NCBI GenBank assembly: GCA_016716665.1
Contig: JADJVH010000001.1
Location: 478,574-542,573 of the forward strand
Origin: Candidatus Opimibacter iunctus
GTDB lineage: Bacteria; Bacteroidota; Bacteroidia; Chitinophagales; Saprospiraceae
Reading direction: 5' to 3'
Length of the DNA: 64,000 bases
The position numbers and the translations under genes were made by a program. The notes below the pieces were generated by a model, which worked only from the letters and a program-made list of their open reading frames with translations, had not been told where the DNA came from and did no database searches. Of the stretch, positions 7,089 to 14,797 are shown piece by piece. The first letter of the stretch is position 1; the number at the start of each line of letters is the position of its first letter.

Positions 7089-9631
7089 TTAATAATTGTA
7101 TCTCAGAGTGATCCCATAAGTTCTTGGGTCTCCGAGTACGGCTGCATAATGGCCTGCATTGCCGGCACCGGGTAAGAGTTGCTCGAAATAGTCCTGATCC
7201 AGCAAGTTGCGGGACCAGACAAATATGGAGAACCCCTTAGAAGCGCGGAAACCAATCCTGGCGTTTAACAGCGCATATCCGTCAACCACGAGATACTTTG
7301 AAGGTGAGGGGTTTGATGAGAAAGAAGAACGATAGTAGGTATCAAATGCGACAAAATAATCGCCTGCCTGGCCGAAGAATGCACCCGTACTTGTGAATTC
7401 ACCGCCTATAGATGTGGCCCATTTTGAAATGCCCGGAAGGACTCCACCAGAAATGTCTTTAAACGTTGGGCCTCCGGTTTCTTCTAATGGTGGTGGTGCA
7501 TTCTTGAAGGAAATATATTTACCATCCGTATAGGCGAGCGATCCGTAAAATGAAAGATGATCCTGTAACTTGATTGTTCCATCAATTTCAAATCCGCTCA
7601 CCCTAACCTTTTCTGCGTTGGCAAGATAGCCACGATTTACGGAGAGGTCTGCGGCCTGTACCTGGGTCTGATAATCTTTAATATTGGTGTTAAAGAACGA
7701 GACATTCAGGATTGAATTGCGACCAGGAGATGTCTTTACGCCTACTTCAACATGATTGGCCTCTTCCGGTTTTATTACTGCCAATTCAAGTATTGGTTGA
7801 CCGCCAGCAGCAGGAAGCCCTCCGAGGTTTAACCCTACAGGCTTGAAGCCAGTTGCATACGTCGCATAAGCGTTTATTTTCCCGGAAAACTTATATGAGA
7901 GTGTGACCTGGCCTGATAAGTTAGTATCATCAACCTGGGCGGTGAATGCCTGATCGCTATACACCGATTTCTGAATGGCGATCAAGGCCGGATCCTCTGT
8001 TTGCAGGCCACCATAGGTCACGCGGCTAAAGTCAACTTCCTTGTCATCATAATTGAAACGAATACCGGGCAATAAGCTCAGACGTTTTGTAATGGACCAA
8101 TCAACCTGTCCGAAGACTGCCCCGCTAAATGTCTTGAGTATGGGGTATGATTTAATTCCATAACCATCAAGAAGGCCTGGAGTCTGCCAAAGCGTGCTGG
8201 TGGTGTTCTGTGAAAAGCGCCACTGATCTTTCCCTGATTCCTCTGTATGCGCGCCATCCGGCTCAAGATTCTGGCCAAAGGCAAAGAGGCCAATAACGCC
8301 AGACAGGCGGGAAGAAAAAGTGCCGGCCCAGCGTACCTCTTCAGACCATTGCCTGTGTTTGGAAGGTGCCTGGGATAATGCAAGAGCTTGCAAACCTGTA
8401 AAATCCCGATCGCTCGATGGGTCCCAGTTCCAGTAGCGCCAAGCTGTTGTTGAGGTCAGTGTACCTGAACCAATTTTGATATCCGCATTGAGTGAAAGGC
8501 CTCCAAGATCCTGACCTGATCGCCATGGCGTGTCTGTATCAATCTTTCGGTCAAAAGGATTTTGATTAGGTACCGTGTATTCGAGATCAGAGATAATCTG
8601 ATCAAACTGCCTGTATTCAGCACGCAGTGTGGGTGCTACACCGGCGAAAACCTGTGCATATCCATCCGGGCGTTGCCTTGTTGCATCTGCTGCGAAAATG
8701 ATTTCAACCTTATCATTTGGAGTGTAAAGCAACTTACCCAGAATCCCGAGATTATTGAGATCATTGACAGGTTTTGAGTCACTGTATTGTAAAGCAATCC
8801 GTCGCGTTGCGTACCGGAAAAAGAAATACGTCCGGCTAGTTTCTTTGTGATTGGACCAGTCAGGGAACCTTTAGCCTGGACATATCCGTAGTTGCCAAAA
8901 CTCATTTCAAAATTCAATCCCGGTGTAAATCCGGGCTTACGGGTTGTCACATTGAATGCACCAGCTGTAGTGTTCTTTCCAAACAAGGTCCCTTGTGGTC
9001 CGCGAAGCACTTCAATCTGCTCGACATCGATAAAATCCAGCGTTGTTGCTGCAGTGCGAGCGTAATAAACACCGTCAACATAAAATCCCACTCCTGGATC
9101 AATGCCATCATTGGTAAGCCCGAAAGTAGTCCCTAGTCCTCGAATGCTCAGGCCTGTATTGCGTGGATTAGATGAATAGAGTTGCACTGATGGAATGAGT
9201 TCTTTCAATCGATTAACGTTGAATGCACCAGCATCAGCCACAATAGCCCCACTGAGGACTGAGATAGGGATAGGTACATCCTGCGCTATTTCGTTGCGCC
9301 GTCTCGCACTGACAACAATTTCAGGGAGCTGGCTATCTTCCTGCATTGTTATTGCAGACGGAACTTCCGAATCCTGAGGAATCAATACTTCCTGTGGTTC
9401 GTAGCCAACCAGCCGTATCACAAGTGTCCATGGAAAGTCCACAGAAGATGTCAAGGAAAAATAACCGACATCATCGGCAACAGTAAATACTTTGTTTCCC
9501 TTCAGTTCAATAGTTGCTCCTGTTAACAGGCTGCCTTCGCTATCCCTGACAGTGCCTTCGACTGTATGTTGAGCCTGTAGTCCCTTACTCAACAGGAGGA
9601 TGAAAAAGATAAATGGTAGTGATGTCTTCAT
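7089..9631 (-). CDS. TonB-dependent receptor with CarboxypepD_reg-like domain, frameshifted
   Basis: An outer-membrane, TonB/ExbBD-energised uptake receptor of about 845 residues. Order: signal peptide (MKTSLPFIFFILLLSKGLQAQ), carboxypeptidase-D regulatory-like domain (VEGTVRDSEGSLLTGATI), plug domain (EIVVSARRRNE, VEQIEVLRGPQGTLFGKN) and a 22-strand-type barrel ending with YNY. The plug resembles the iron-siderophore/proteobacterial type more than SusC. A frame break at 8771-8776 (AAAA on the coding strand) splits it; both frames together give one full-length receptor. The Met at 9631 was preferred over an upstream one because it begins the signal peptide. A TAAATTTG promoter and an Rrf2-like operator lie upstream, so uptake is probably repressed together with the TauE/SafE gene. 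Ligand unknown; a sulfur compound is an inference from context. Confidence 0.88.
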
Positions 9632-9772
9632 GGTCAAAATTTTATCAGGTAAGTTGATAAGGCATACTGCCTTGAAAATGGTTTGTGCATCTAATGTCCT
9701 TTTACATCCCACATCAGCATTTTGCAAGTCCCAGTTGCTGTTTATCAGGAATGTTTTCATCCAGATCAGAGG

Positions 9773-9780
9773 CAAATTTA
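9773..9780 (-). promoter_or_regulatory. -7 element TAAATTTG for the TonB receptor
   Basis: Fits TAnnTTTG on the minus strand, about 140 nt upstream of the receptor start. The expected -33 position falls inside the palindrome at 9799-9815. Confidence 0.5.
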
Positions 9781-9798
9781 TATATTTTATATACTTAT

Positions 9799-9815
9799 TC
9801 TACCTATTTAGTAGA
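9799..9815. promoter_or_regulatory. Candidate Rrf2 operator 1
   Basis: TCTACCTATTTAGTAGA is a 17-bp interrupted palindrome (TCTAC-N7-GTAGA). It starts 18 bp beyond the receptor's -7 element and covers its -33 region. A near-identical palindrome with the same geometry sits before the TauE/SafE gene at 10539. Its position next to an Rrf2 gene suggests Rrf2 binds it. Confidence 0.55.
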
Positions 9816-10097
9816 TTTATAAAAATGACAATGTATAATATCCTGTATTCCAAATATATAAATCAAATATATGTGCTCAATGTTGACTCTTAAGGTTGCT
9901 GCTATTCATTCTTGGCAGAGTGGAAACATCTGGTGTGCCTGGTATACATAACATGATTTACCGGCTCTCCCAAGGATAAAACAATGACTACATTTCACTT
10001 ACTTTGAGGCGCGAGATAGGATTGATTTGACCACTTTTACTTTTACCGGTCAGCTAGAAGCATTGCATTGAATGCCTGGTCCTCACTCCACAGACTT

Positions 10098-10520
10098 ATG
10101 CTTACACAAAAAGGAAAATATGCAATTAAAGCTCTTGTCTACCTGGCAGAGAAGGGTGAATTGGTGCACCCAGGAGGGTAGCGGACCGGGGCGCATATCC
10201 CTAAGAAGTTTCTTGAATCCATCCTGATCGAACTCAAGAATCATGGGCTGGTAGGCAGCCGGCAAGGGGCAGCGGGAGGATATTTCCTCACAAGGAAGCC
10301 AACAGAAATCACGATTGCCGAGCTCCACAGGATTTTTGAAGGGCCGATTGCCCTGCTTCAATGTGCAGCCTTAAAATTTTACAAGCCTTGTGATGATTGT
10401 GATGATGTAGCCACATGCCATCTCCGACAGGCTATGATCCAGGTGCGCAATCAAACCATCAAAGCGCTGGAATGCCTGACCATCCAGAAGATTGTGGATG
10501 GAGAAGAATGTAATCCTTAG
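10098..10520 (+). CDS. Rrf2-family transcriptional regulator with an in-frame stop
   Basis: Read from the ATG at 10098 the product is 140 codons: MLTQKGKYAIKALVYLAEKG is the typical Rrf2 start, then HIPKKFLESILIELKNHGLV with GAAGGYFL, the winged-helix DNA-reading part, then an effector region with four Cys in LLQCAALKFYKPC, DDC and ATCHL, where Rrf2 proteins hold Fe-S clusters or thiol switches. A TAG at 10179-10181 interrupts the frame inside the first helix-turn-helix. The surrounding CCC, GGG and GGGG runs each look one base too long; removing one from each removes the stop, keeps the frame and gives the more usual VHQEVADRAHIPKKFLE. So the gene may be intact. It stands between a TonB receptor and a TauE/SafE permease that carry matching operator palindromes. 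Confidence 0.72.
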
Positions 10521-10538
10521 TTTTTTTTGATGCATATC

Positions 10539-10555
10539 TCTACTTAAATGGTAGA
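10539..10555. promoter_or_regulatory. Candidate Rrf2 operator 2
   Basis: TCTACTTAAATGGTAGA; its complement, TCTACCATTTAAGTAGA, nearly equals operator 1. It ends 15 bp before the TAGCTTTG element at 10571, covering the -33 region of the TauE/SafE promoter, which suits a repressor. Confidence 0.55.
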
Positions 10556-10570
10556 ATATGTATAATATGG

Positions 10571-10578
10571 TAGCTTTG
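10571..10578 (+). promoter_or_regulatory. -7 element TAGCTTTG for the TauE/SafE gene
   Basis: Matches TAnnTTTG on the plus strand about 140 nt upstream of the permease start. A second, weaker CATCTTTG lies nine bases before the ATG. Confidence 0.45.
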
Positions 10579-10717
10579 ACCTAAATATTGAGGATATTCA
10601 GTTTACAATGCACCACCCTCCTCCACACCCTTGCGTTAGCTCATTGATTGGAATTATTAAGTTTATTTTACAAGGACTATAAGCAGAAGGTATAAACCAA
10701 AGATCATCTTTGCAGTA

Positions 10718-11575
10718 ATGGAGAAACTTAAATTCAAACATATCACCTTCGTCATCCTTGCCTTAAAGCTGATCTTTATCGTATGGTTGTTTTATGAATT
10801 TTTTCATTCCAATCAGCAACAGACCTTCACCATCGACCAGGAATTTTTACTCTTCTGCCTCGCCGGATTTATCGCCCAGATTATTGATGGTACGTTAGGC
10901 ATGGCTTATGGCGTTAGTTGTTCGACGATCCTGCTTCAACTGGGGATCAGTCCTGCAGTGGCCTCTGCAAGTGTGCATACGGCAGAAGTTTTCACTACAG
11001 GCGTTTCCGGGCTATCTCACCTTTATTTTAAAAATGTGGATAAGAACCTTTTTATCCGGCTCGCCATTCCTGGTATCATAGGAGCTGTGATCGGCGCATT
11101 TCTTTTGTCCAAGGTCCTTGATGGCAATGTGGTCAAACCCTTTATTGCCGGTTACCTGCTTGTCCTGGGCATCCTGATCCTGATCAAAAGTATACGGGAG
11201 CCCTTATTCAAGGATGAAATCAAGCGTGTTTCGCCCCTTGGGTTTATAGGTGGATTACTTGATGCTATCGGCGGTGGCGGATGGGGCCCCGTGGTCACCT
11301 CCAATATTATACACCGGGGTAAAACCCCACAGATGACTATAGGCACAGTCAACACCGCTGAATTTTTTGTGGCTTTTTTCAGCACAGGTGTGTTTCTCTT
11401 CTTCCTTGGACTGGAAGGATGGAAAATCATCCTTGGGCTCATTTTTGGTGGTGTGCTTGCCGCCCCTGTCGGGCCTTACCTGATTAAGTTTCTCCGCCCA
11501 CGGGTACTGATGTTTATTGTCGGCATATTTATCATCATCACCTCTTGCTATACCATCTATTTGTCCCTCCGATAA
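10718..11575 (+). CDS. TauE/SafE family sulfite/organosulfur anion permease
   Basis: A 285-residue inner-membrane protein with about eight helices. The duplicated TauE/SafE halves are visible: LAGFIAQIIDGTLGMAYGV with a following SVHTAEVFTTGVSGLSHL, and GFIGGLLDAIGGGGWGPVV with TVNTAEFFVAFFSTGV. The family moves sulfite, sulfonates or related anions, generally outward. An extra N-terminal helix (FVILALKLIFIVWLFYEFF) precedes the first repeat. Its promoter carries the same palindrome as the TonB receptor's and an Rrf2 regulator lies directly upstream, suggesting a sulfur-responsive set. Direction of transport is not determinable from sequence. Confidence 0.87.
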   Translation: MEKLKFKHITFVILALKLIFIVWLFYEFFHSNQQQTFTIDQEFLLFCLAGFIAQIIDGTLGMAYGVSCSTILLQLGISPAVASASVHTAEVFTTGVSGLSHLYFKNVDKNLFIRLAIPGIIGAVIGAFLLSKVLDGNVVKPFIAGYLLVLGILILIKSIREPLFKDEIKRVSPLGFIGGLLDAIGGGGWGPVVTSNIIHRGKTPQMTIGTVNTAEFFVAFFSTGVFLFFLGLEGWKIILGLIFGGVLAAPVGPYLIKFLRPRVLMFIVGIFIIITSCYTIYLSLR

Positions 11576-11641
11576 TCCACCAATTAACCTATCTTTATAA
11601 AAACGTGGCTTTACCGGCTGCGTATAGCAATTTACTTCAAA

Positions 11642-11839
11642 ATGCCCATGGCACTAAATCAATCACCTCCATCCCAGGCATCCAACAGCAGTTTGTTGAT
11701 TGAACTACCAGTCATGTATGGGGGACCATCCTTTATGCACATCCACCCGGTCCTGCCCGTGTGGTGCAAGAAAAAGTGTTGTAAGAAATACAAGGAGAAG
11801 GGAAAGAAAAGATGCAAGAAGTGCCCTGAGAATAATTGA
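11642..11839 (+). CDS. Small Cys/Lys-rich protein
   Basis: A 65-residue frame. The last 24 residues are CKKKCCKKYKEKGKKRCKKC followed by PENN, a short Cys-and-Lys block that resembles tails of small Bacteroidota proteins I have seen but cannot name. Five Cys in that block could bind metal or form disulfides. The N-terminal 40 residues are unremarkable, so the true start could be later. A terminator directly follows, which supports it being a real transcript. Confidence 0.5.
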   Translation: MPMALNQSPPSQASNSSLLIELPVMYGGPSFMHIHPVLPVWCKKKCCKKYKEKGKKRCKKCPENN

Positions 11840-11857
11840 ACCCCAACTCCGCTAAAA

Positions 11858-11897
11858 AAAAAAGGACTGACGTGCATTCCTGCATCCAGTCCTTTTT
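11858..11897. terminator. Bidirectional terminator
   Basis: AAAAGGACTG (11860-11869) pairs with CAGTCCTTTT (11887-11896) around a 17-nt loop, with an A-run before and a T-run after. It can stop both the small Cys/Lys gene and the convergent Cys-rich secreted protein gene. Confidence 0.85.
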
Positions 11898-11918
11898 TAT
11901 TGTGTATTCAGGAGGTCT

Positions 11919-12284
11919 CTATCCCTTCGCAGGTTTTACTGCAGGTGTTGCCTGGGGTGTTGCAGGTAAAGCCTCAGCAGTTCCCTTGCCTTGACAGGCG
12001 GGAGCAGGCGTGCAGGTTGGATTTGCGGTGCATTTAGCCTGGCAATCCTTCATTTCCTTCTTTGACATTTTCTTGCCTTCACAGGCGGCCATAGCTTCCG
12101 GAGAGCAGGAAGCGAATACAGCAGTGCCCGGTTCCATCATTACTGCAGTACCCTTGGTGTCTGTTGCAGTTGCCTTGGCGCAACATGAGGGCGATGGGGT
12201 ACAGGTCGTTTTGCTTGTCTGCGCATCTGCACTGGAAATCGCCAGACCACCGAGTATGCATAAAATCATCATTACACTTTTCAT
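11919..12284 (-). CDS. Secreted Cys-rich protein
   Basis: A 121-residue protein with a clear signal peptide (VMMILCILGGLAISSADAQ). The mature part has about ten Cys in groups: TTCTPSPSCC, ASCSPEAMAACEG, DCQAKC, PTCTPAPACQ, separated by Thr/Ala/Pro-rich linkers. Such a layout suggests periplasmic metal binding or disulfide-held structure; no named family is recognised. It is divergent from a two-component system whose sensor loop contains the similar CTPETC, so the two may respond to one signal. A TAGTTTTG promoter is present at 12327-12334. Confidence 0.7.
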   Translation of the reverse strand: MKSVMMILCILGGLAISSADAQTSKTTCTPSPSCCAKATATDTKGTAVMMEPGTAVFASCSPEAMAACEGKKMSKKEMKDCQAKCTANPTCTPAPACQGKGTAEALPATPQATPAVKPAKG

Positions 12285-12326
12285 AGGAAATCAGTTTGTT
12301 TGTGAATTAATAAAAAATCAACACTG

Positions 12327-12334
12327 CAAAACTA
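12327..12334 (-). promoter_or_regulatory. -7 element TAGTTTTG for the Cys-rich protein
   Basis: TAnnTTTG on the minus strand, 43 nt upstream of the start codon at 12284. Confidence 0.4.
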
Positions 12335-12398
12335 TCCCTGGATGCAGCCGGGAGTTGTCACAGAGCTGTTACCCACTTGTTAAAAAGGTGTTATGGCC

Positions 12399-12413
12399 GG
12401 CTGTATAACAGCC
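12399..12413. promoter_or_regulatory. Candidate operator GGCTGT-ATA-ACAGCC
   Basis: A perfect 15-bp palindrome placed between the -33 and -7 regions of a TTACTTTG element (12422-12429) that precedes the sensor kinase gene. The heptamer CTGTTAC also occurs twice nearby (12366 and 12420). This could be an autoregulatory site of the neighbouring response regulator; no binding data support it. Confidence 0.4.
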
Positions 12414-12433
12414 TAAGACTGTTACTTTGCACC

Positions 12434-13693
12434 GTGAATAGAACTAACCATGTCACCATATTACTGGTCGCCTCTACCCTGGCGATGATTGGCCTGGTAT
12501 TTTTCCAATACAAATGGATCTCCCATTCGAGGAAGCTATCTGAAGAAATATTCAGCCAACGGGCTTCAATGGCATTGTGTTCGACCCTTGAAGAATATGG
12601 TGGCGGTGCTGCATGTACACCAGAGACATGCGGTGTTGCCCCTGTGGCTAATGACCTTCTTCCTGCGAGCATTGAGCCCACCGGCAACAGGCAGGAGATC
12701 CTGGAAAATGAGGCTTTCCGCGAAGACCTGAGGAAGAATCTTGATTTTTATAACATTGATCTCAATTATCAAATCAGCCAATCGCAGTGCCGTCCGCAAG
12801 CTGATGCTAATAATGCAACCCCTGCATGTGTGGTTAATATCCCGCCCCATACTGACCAGCCTGAATCCTTTGTCACCCTGGCCTTCCCTGAGAAAGAAAA
12901 ATTTATGTCGGGCAACCTCAAGTACATGATTGGGGCTTCAATGTTGATCCTGCTCTTTACTGCCATCGTCCTTTGGCTGGCCAACTGGTGGCTCATGAAA
13001 CAAAAAAAACTGCTTAACACGAATGCTGAGATTTATAATAGCATGGCGCATGAATTCCGCACCCCGCTGACCAATATTCAGCTCGCGGCAAGCCTGCTGT
13101 CCAAAGATCCTGCATCACCAGGCAATATCAAATTGCTGGACATCATCACCAAAGAAAACTCAAGGTTGATCCAACAAGTGGAGCGGGTGTTGCACCTGGC
13201 TCGTATAGACAACGGTGACTATGCACTCCGGAATGAACGCATGTCATTAAAATCGCTGGTAGCTTCTGTCATTGAAGATATGCAGATGCAGATCGAAGAA
13301 AAAAAAGCTGTTGTTTCCCTTGAACAAATACCTGACACATTTGAAATCACAGGCGACAGACAACATCTGACCAATGCGTTCAGAAACCTGATTGATAATG
13401 CCTTAAAATACAGTGTCGAAAAGCCTGTGATCACTATCCTTGCCAGAGAAGAACAGGATGGCATACTGATCTCCTTCCAGGACAATGGCATCGGCATACC
13501 GGCTTCCAGGAGCAACCAGATCTTTGACAAATTCCATCGCATCCAGGACACCCAGGTCAATGAGCAGAAAGGATTTGGATTGGGACTGGCCTATGTCAAG
13601 CGGATCATTGAACTGCACAAGGGATTTATCAAGCTGGATTGCGGTATGCAGCAAGGCAGTTGTTTCAATGTATACCTCCCTAAACATTCCTGA
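12434..13693 (+). CDS. Membrane sensor histidine kinase
   Basis: About 419 residues from the GTG at 12434. Order: helix 1 (VTILLVASTLAMIGLVFFQY), a periplasmic domain of about 140 residues with five Cys (MALCSTLEE, AACTPETCG, SQCRP, PACVV), helix 2 (MIGASMLILLFTAIVLWLANWW), dimerisation/phosphoacceptor box NSMAHEFRTPLTNIQ, then N box NLIDNALKYS, G1 DNGIGIP and G2 GFGLGLAYVK of the ATPase domain. There is no HAMP domain. It resembles the RprX type of Bacteroides. The GTG start was chosen because a TTACTTTG promoter element ends just before it; an in-frame upstream ATG at 12377 would overlap that promoter. The response regulator follows within 6 bp. The Cys pairs suggest sensing of redox state or metal. 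Confidence 0.85.
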   Translation: MNRTNHVTILLVASTLAMIGLVFFQYKWISHSRKLSEEIFSQRASMALCSTLEEYGGGAACTPETCGVAPVANDLLPASIEPTGNRQEILENEAFREDLRKNLDFYNIDLNYQISQSQCRPQADANNATPACVVNIPPHTDQPESFVTLAFPEKEKFMSGNLKYMIGASMLILLFTAIVLWLANWWLMKQKKLLNTNAEIYNSMAHEFRTPLTNIQLAASLLSKDPASPGNIKLLDIITKENSRLIQQVERVLHLARIDNGDYALRNERMSLKSLVASVIEDMQMQIEEKKAVVSLEQIPDTFEITGDRQHLTNAFRNLIDNALKYSVEKPVITILAREEQDGILISFQDNGIGIPASRSNQIFDKFHRIQDTQVNEQKGFGLGLAYVKRIIELHKGFIKLDCGMQQGSCFNVYLPKHS

Positions 13694-13698
13694 TCTGT

Positions 13699-14400
13699 AT
13701 GCGTGAAAACCCCAGAATATTGCTGGTCGAAGATGATGTGAGTATGGGATACCTCGTGACTACAATCCTGCAGGCTGAAGGTATGGAAGTCAGGCATTGC
13801 AGTGATGGTGAGAGCGGCCTGAAGGAATATGTCCCGGGCTACTTTGATATGTGCATCCTCGATGTGATGATGCCCGGAATGGATGGATATACCCTGGCCA
13901 AACGGCTTCGTGAAATCGACCCTGCTGTCAAATTCCTCTTCCTGACCGCCAGGTCCCTTAAAGAAGATATGCTCCACGGTTTTTCCCTTGGCGCAGAAGA
14001 CTACATCCGCAAACCCTTTGACAAAGATGAATTGGTCTGCCGTATCCAGGTGATGCTGCGCAGGAATGATACAAACCAGAATGAATCAGCAGAAGGATCT
14101 ATTCGCTTTTCGATAGGGCATTATCAGTTTGATTATTCGCGGCAGGAATTATCCCTTGACACGGAGACATGGCGTATGACTGAAAAAGAAAATGAAGTAC
14201 TCCGGCTGCTCTGCATGAACCAGGATAAAATCTTACGTCGCGATGATGCAGTAGAAAAGATTTACGGGAAGAAAGATTACTTCCTCGGCAGGAGCTTTGA
14301 TGTATTTATCTCGAGGATCAGGAAGATGCTGCAGAAGGATCCGAGGATCTCGATAGAGAATGTGTTTAAGGTGGGGTTTATACTGAGTGTGAAGGAGTGA
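13699..14400 (+). CDS. OmpR-family response regulator
   Basis: A 233-residue regulator. The receiver domain (1-120) shows EDD near the N-terminus, phosphoacceptor Asp in CILDVMMPGMDG, a switch Thr in FLTARS and Lys in EDYIRKPFD. The C-terminal winged helix (from about 135) includes WRMTEKENEVLRLLCMN and SFDVFISRIRKML. It closely follows its kinase and resembles RprY of Bacteroides. A likely target is the divergent Cys-rich protein gene. A GTGAGAC heptamer array starts about 40 bp after the stop codon. Confidence 0.9.
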   Translation: MRENPRILLVEDDVSMGYLVTTILQAEGMEVRHCSDGESGLKEYVPGYFDMCILDVMMPGMDGYTLAKRLREIDPAVKFLFLTARSLKEDMLHGFSLGAEDYIRKPFDKDELVCRIQVMLRRNDTNQNESAEGSIRFSIGHYQFDYSRQELSLDTETWRMTEKENEVLRLLCMNQDKILRRDDAVEKIYGKKDYFLGRSFDVFISRIRKMLQKDPRISIENVFKVGFILSVKE

Positions 14401-14442
14401 TGTGTAAGAAGGTAAGACAGTGAGACAGTAAGAGGCATGAGA

Positions 14443-14525
14443 ACGTGAGACGTGAGACGTGAGACGTGAGACGTGAGACGTGAGACGGAGACGTGAGACG
14501 TGAGACGTGAGACGTGAGACGTGAG
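14443..14525. repeat. Heptamer array (ACGTGAG)n
   Basis: About twelve ACGTGAG units, almost identical, with one unit shortened to ACGGAG (14485-14490). The homogeneity suggests recent expansion. It lies in the 397-bp gene-free stretch 14401-14797 with palindromic element copy B. Confidence 0.92.
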
Positions 14526-14534
14526 TGCCCCCAA

Positions 14535-14548
14535 CCCCCTGAAGGGGG
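14535..14548. repeat. CCCCCTGAAGGGGG hairpin
   Basis: A short GC-rich inverted repeat between the heptamer array and element copy B. A related sequence (CCTTCAGGGGATTTAGGGGC on the plus strand) lies after copy C at 62849-62868, so this small motif travels with the larger element. Confidence 0.55.
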
Positions 14549-14568
14549 CTAACATTTTGCACAATCAG

Positions 14569-14730
14569 AATTGGCCATTGGCCGTTGGATGGAGTTCTCT
14601 CCGCCAACAAATGAATACTCAGGATGAATACCCAAAGGAATCCTCAATTGGAATCATTCAGCTGGCGGAGAGAACTCCATCCAGCGGCGTTTTTTATTTC
14701 CTACGGAAATGTAAAAGCTTGCCAAATCCA
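14569..14730 (-). repeat. Dispersed palindromic element, copy B (inverted)
   Basis: The same element as copy A in the opposite orientation. Arms TGGATGGAGTTCTCTCCGCC (14586-14605, complement 14663-14683) are unchanged, the loop read on the minus strand (ATTCCAATTGAGGATTCCTT onward) matches the loop of copy A, and ATTTCC-TAC-GGAAAT is at 14696-14710. The second mini-hairpin is missing. Lies between the response regulator and a convergent decarboxylase gene. Confidence 0.85.
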
Positions 14731-14797
14731 AATTGTCTATAAACGCTAGCCCTTAAGGGGGCTATTATAGTGGGCCGGACGGGTCAGACAAATTTTA

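Larger units (their letters stand above)
9632..10097. other. 466-bp divergent intergenic region
   Basis: Holds the receptor's long leader and promoter (9773-9780), operator 1 (9799-9815) in a very AT-rich patch, and a weaker TTACTTTG (9999-10006, plus strand) that might serve the Rrf2 gene. I see no gene in it. Confidence 0.6.
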
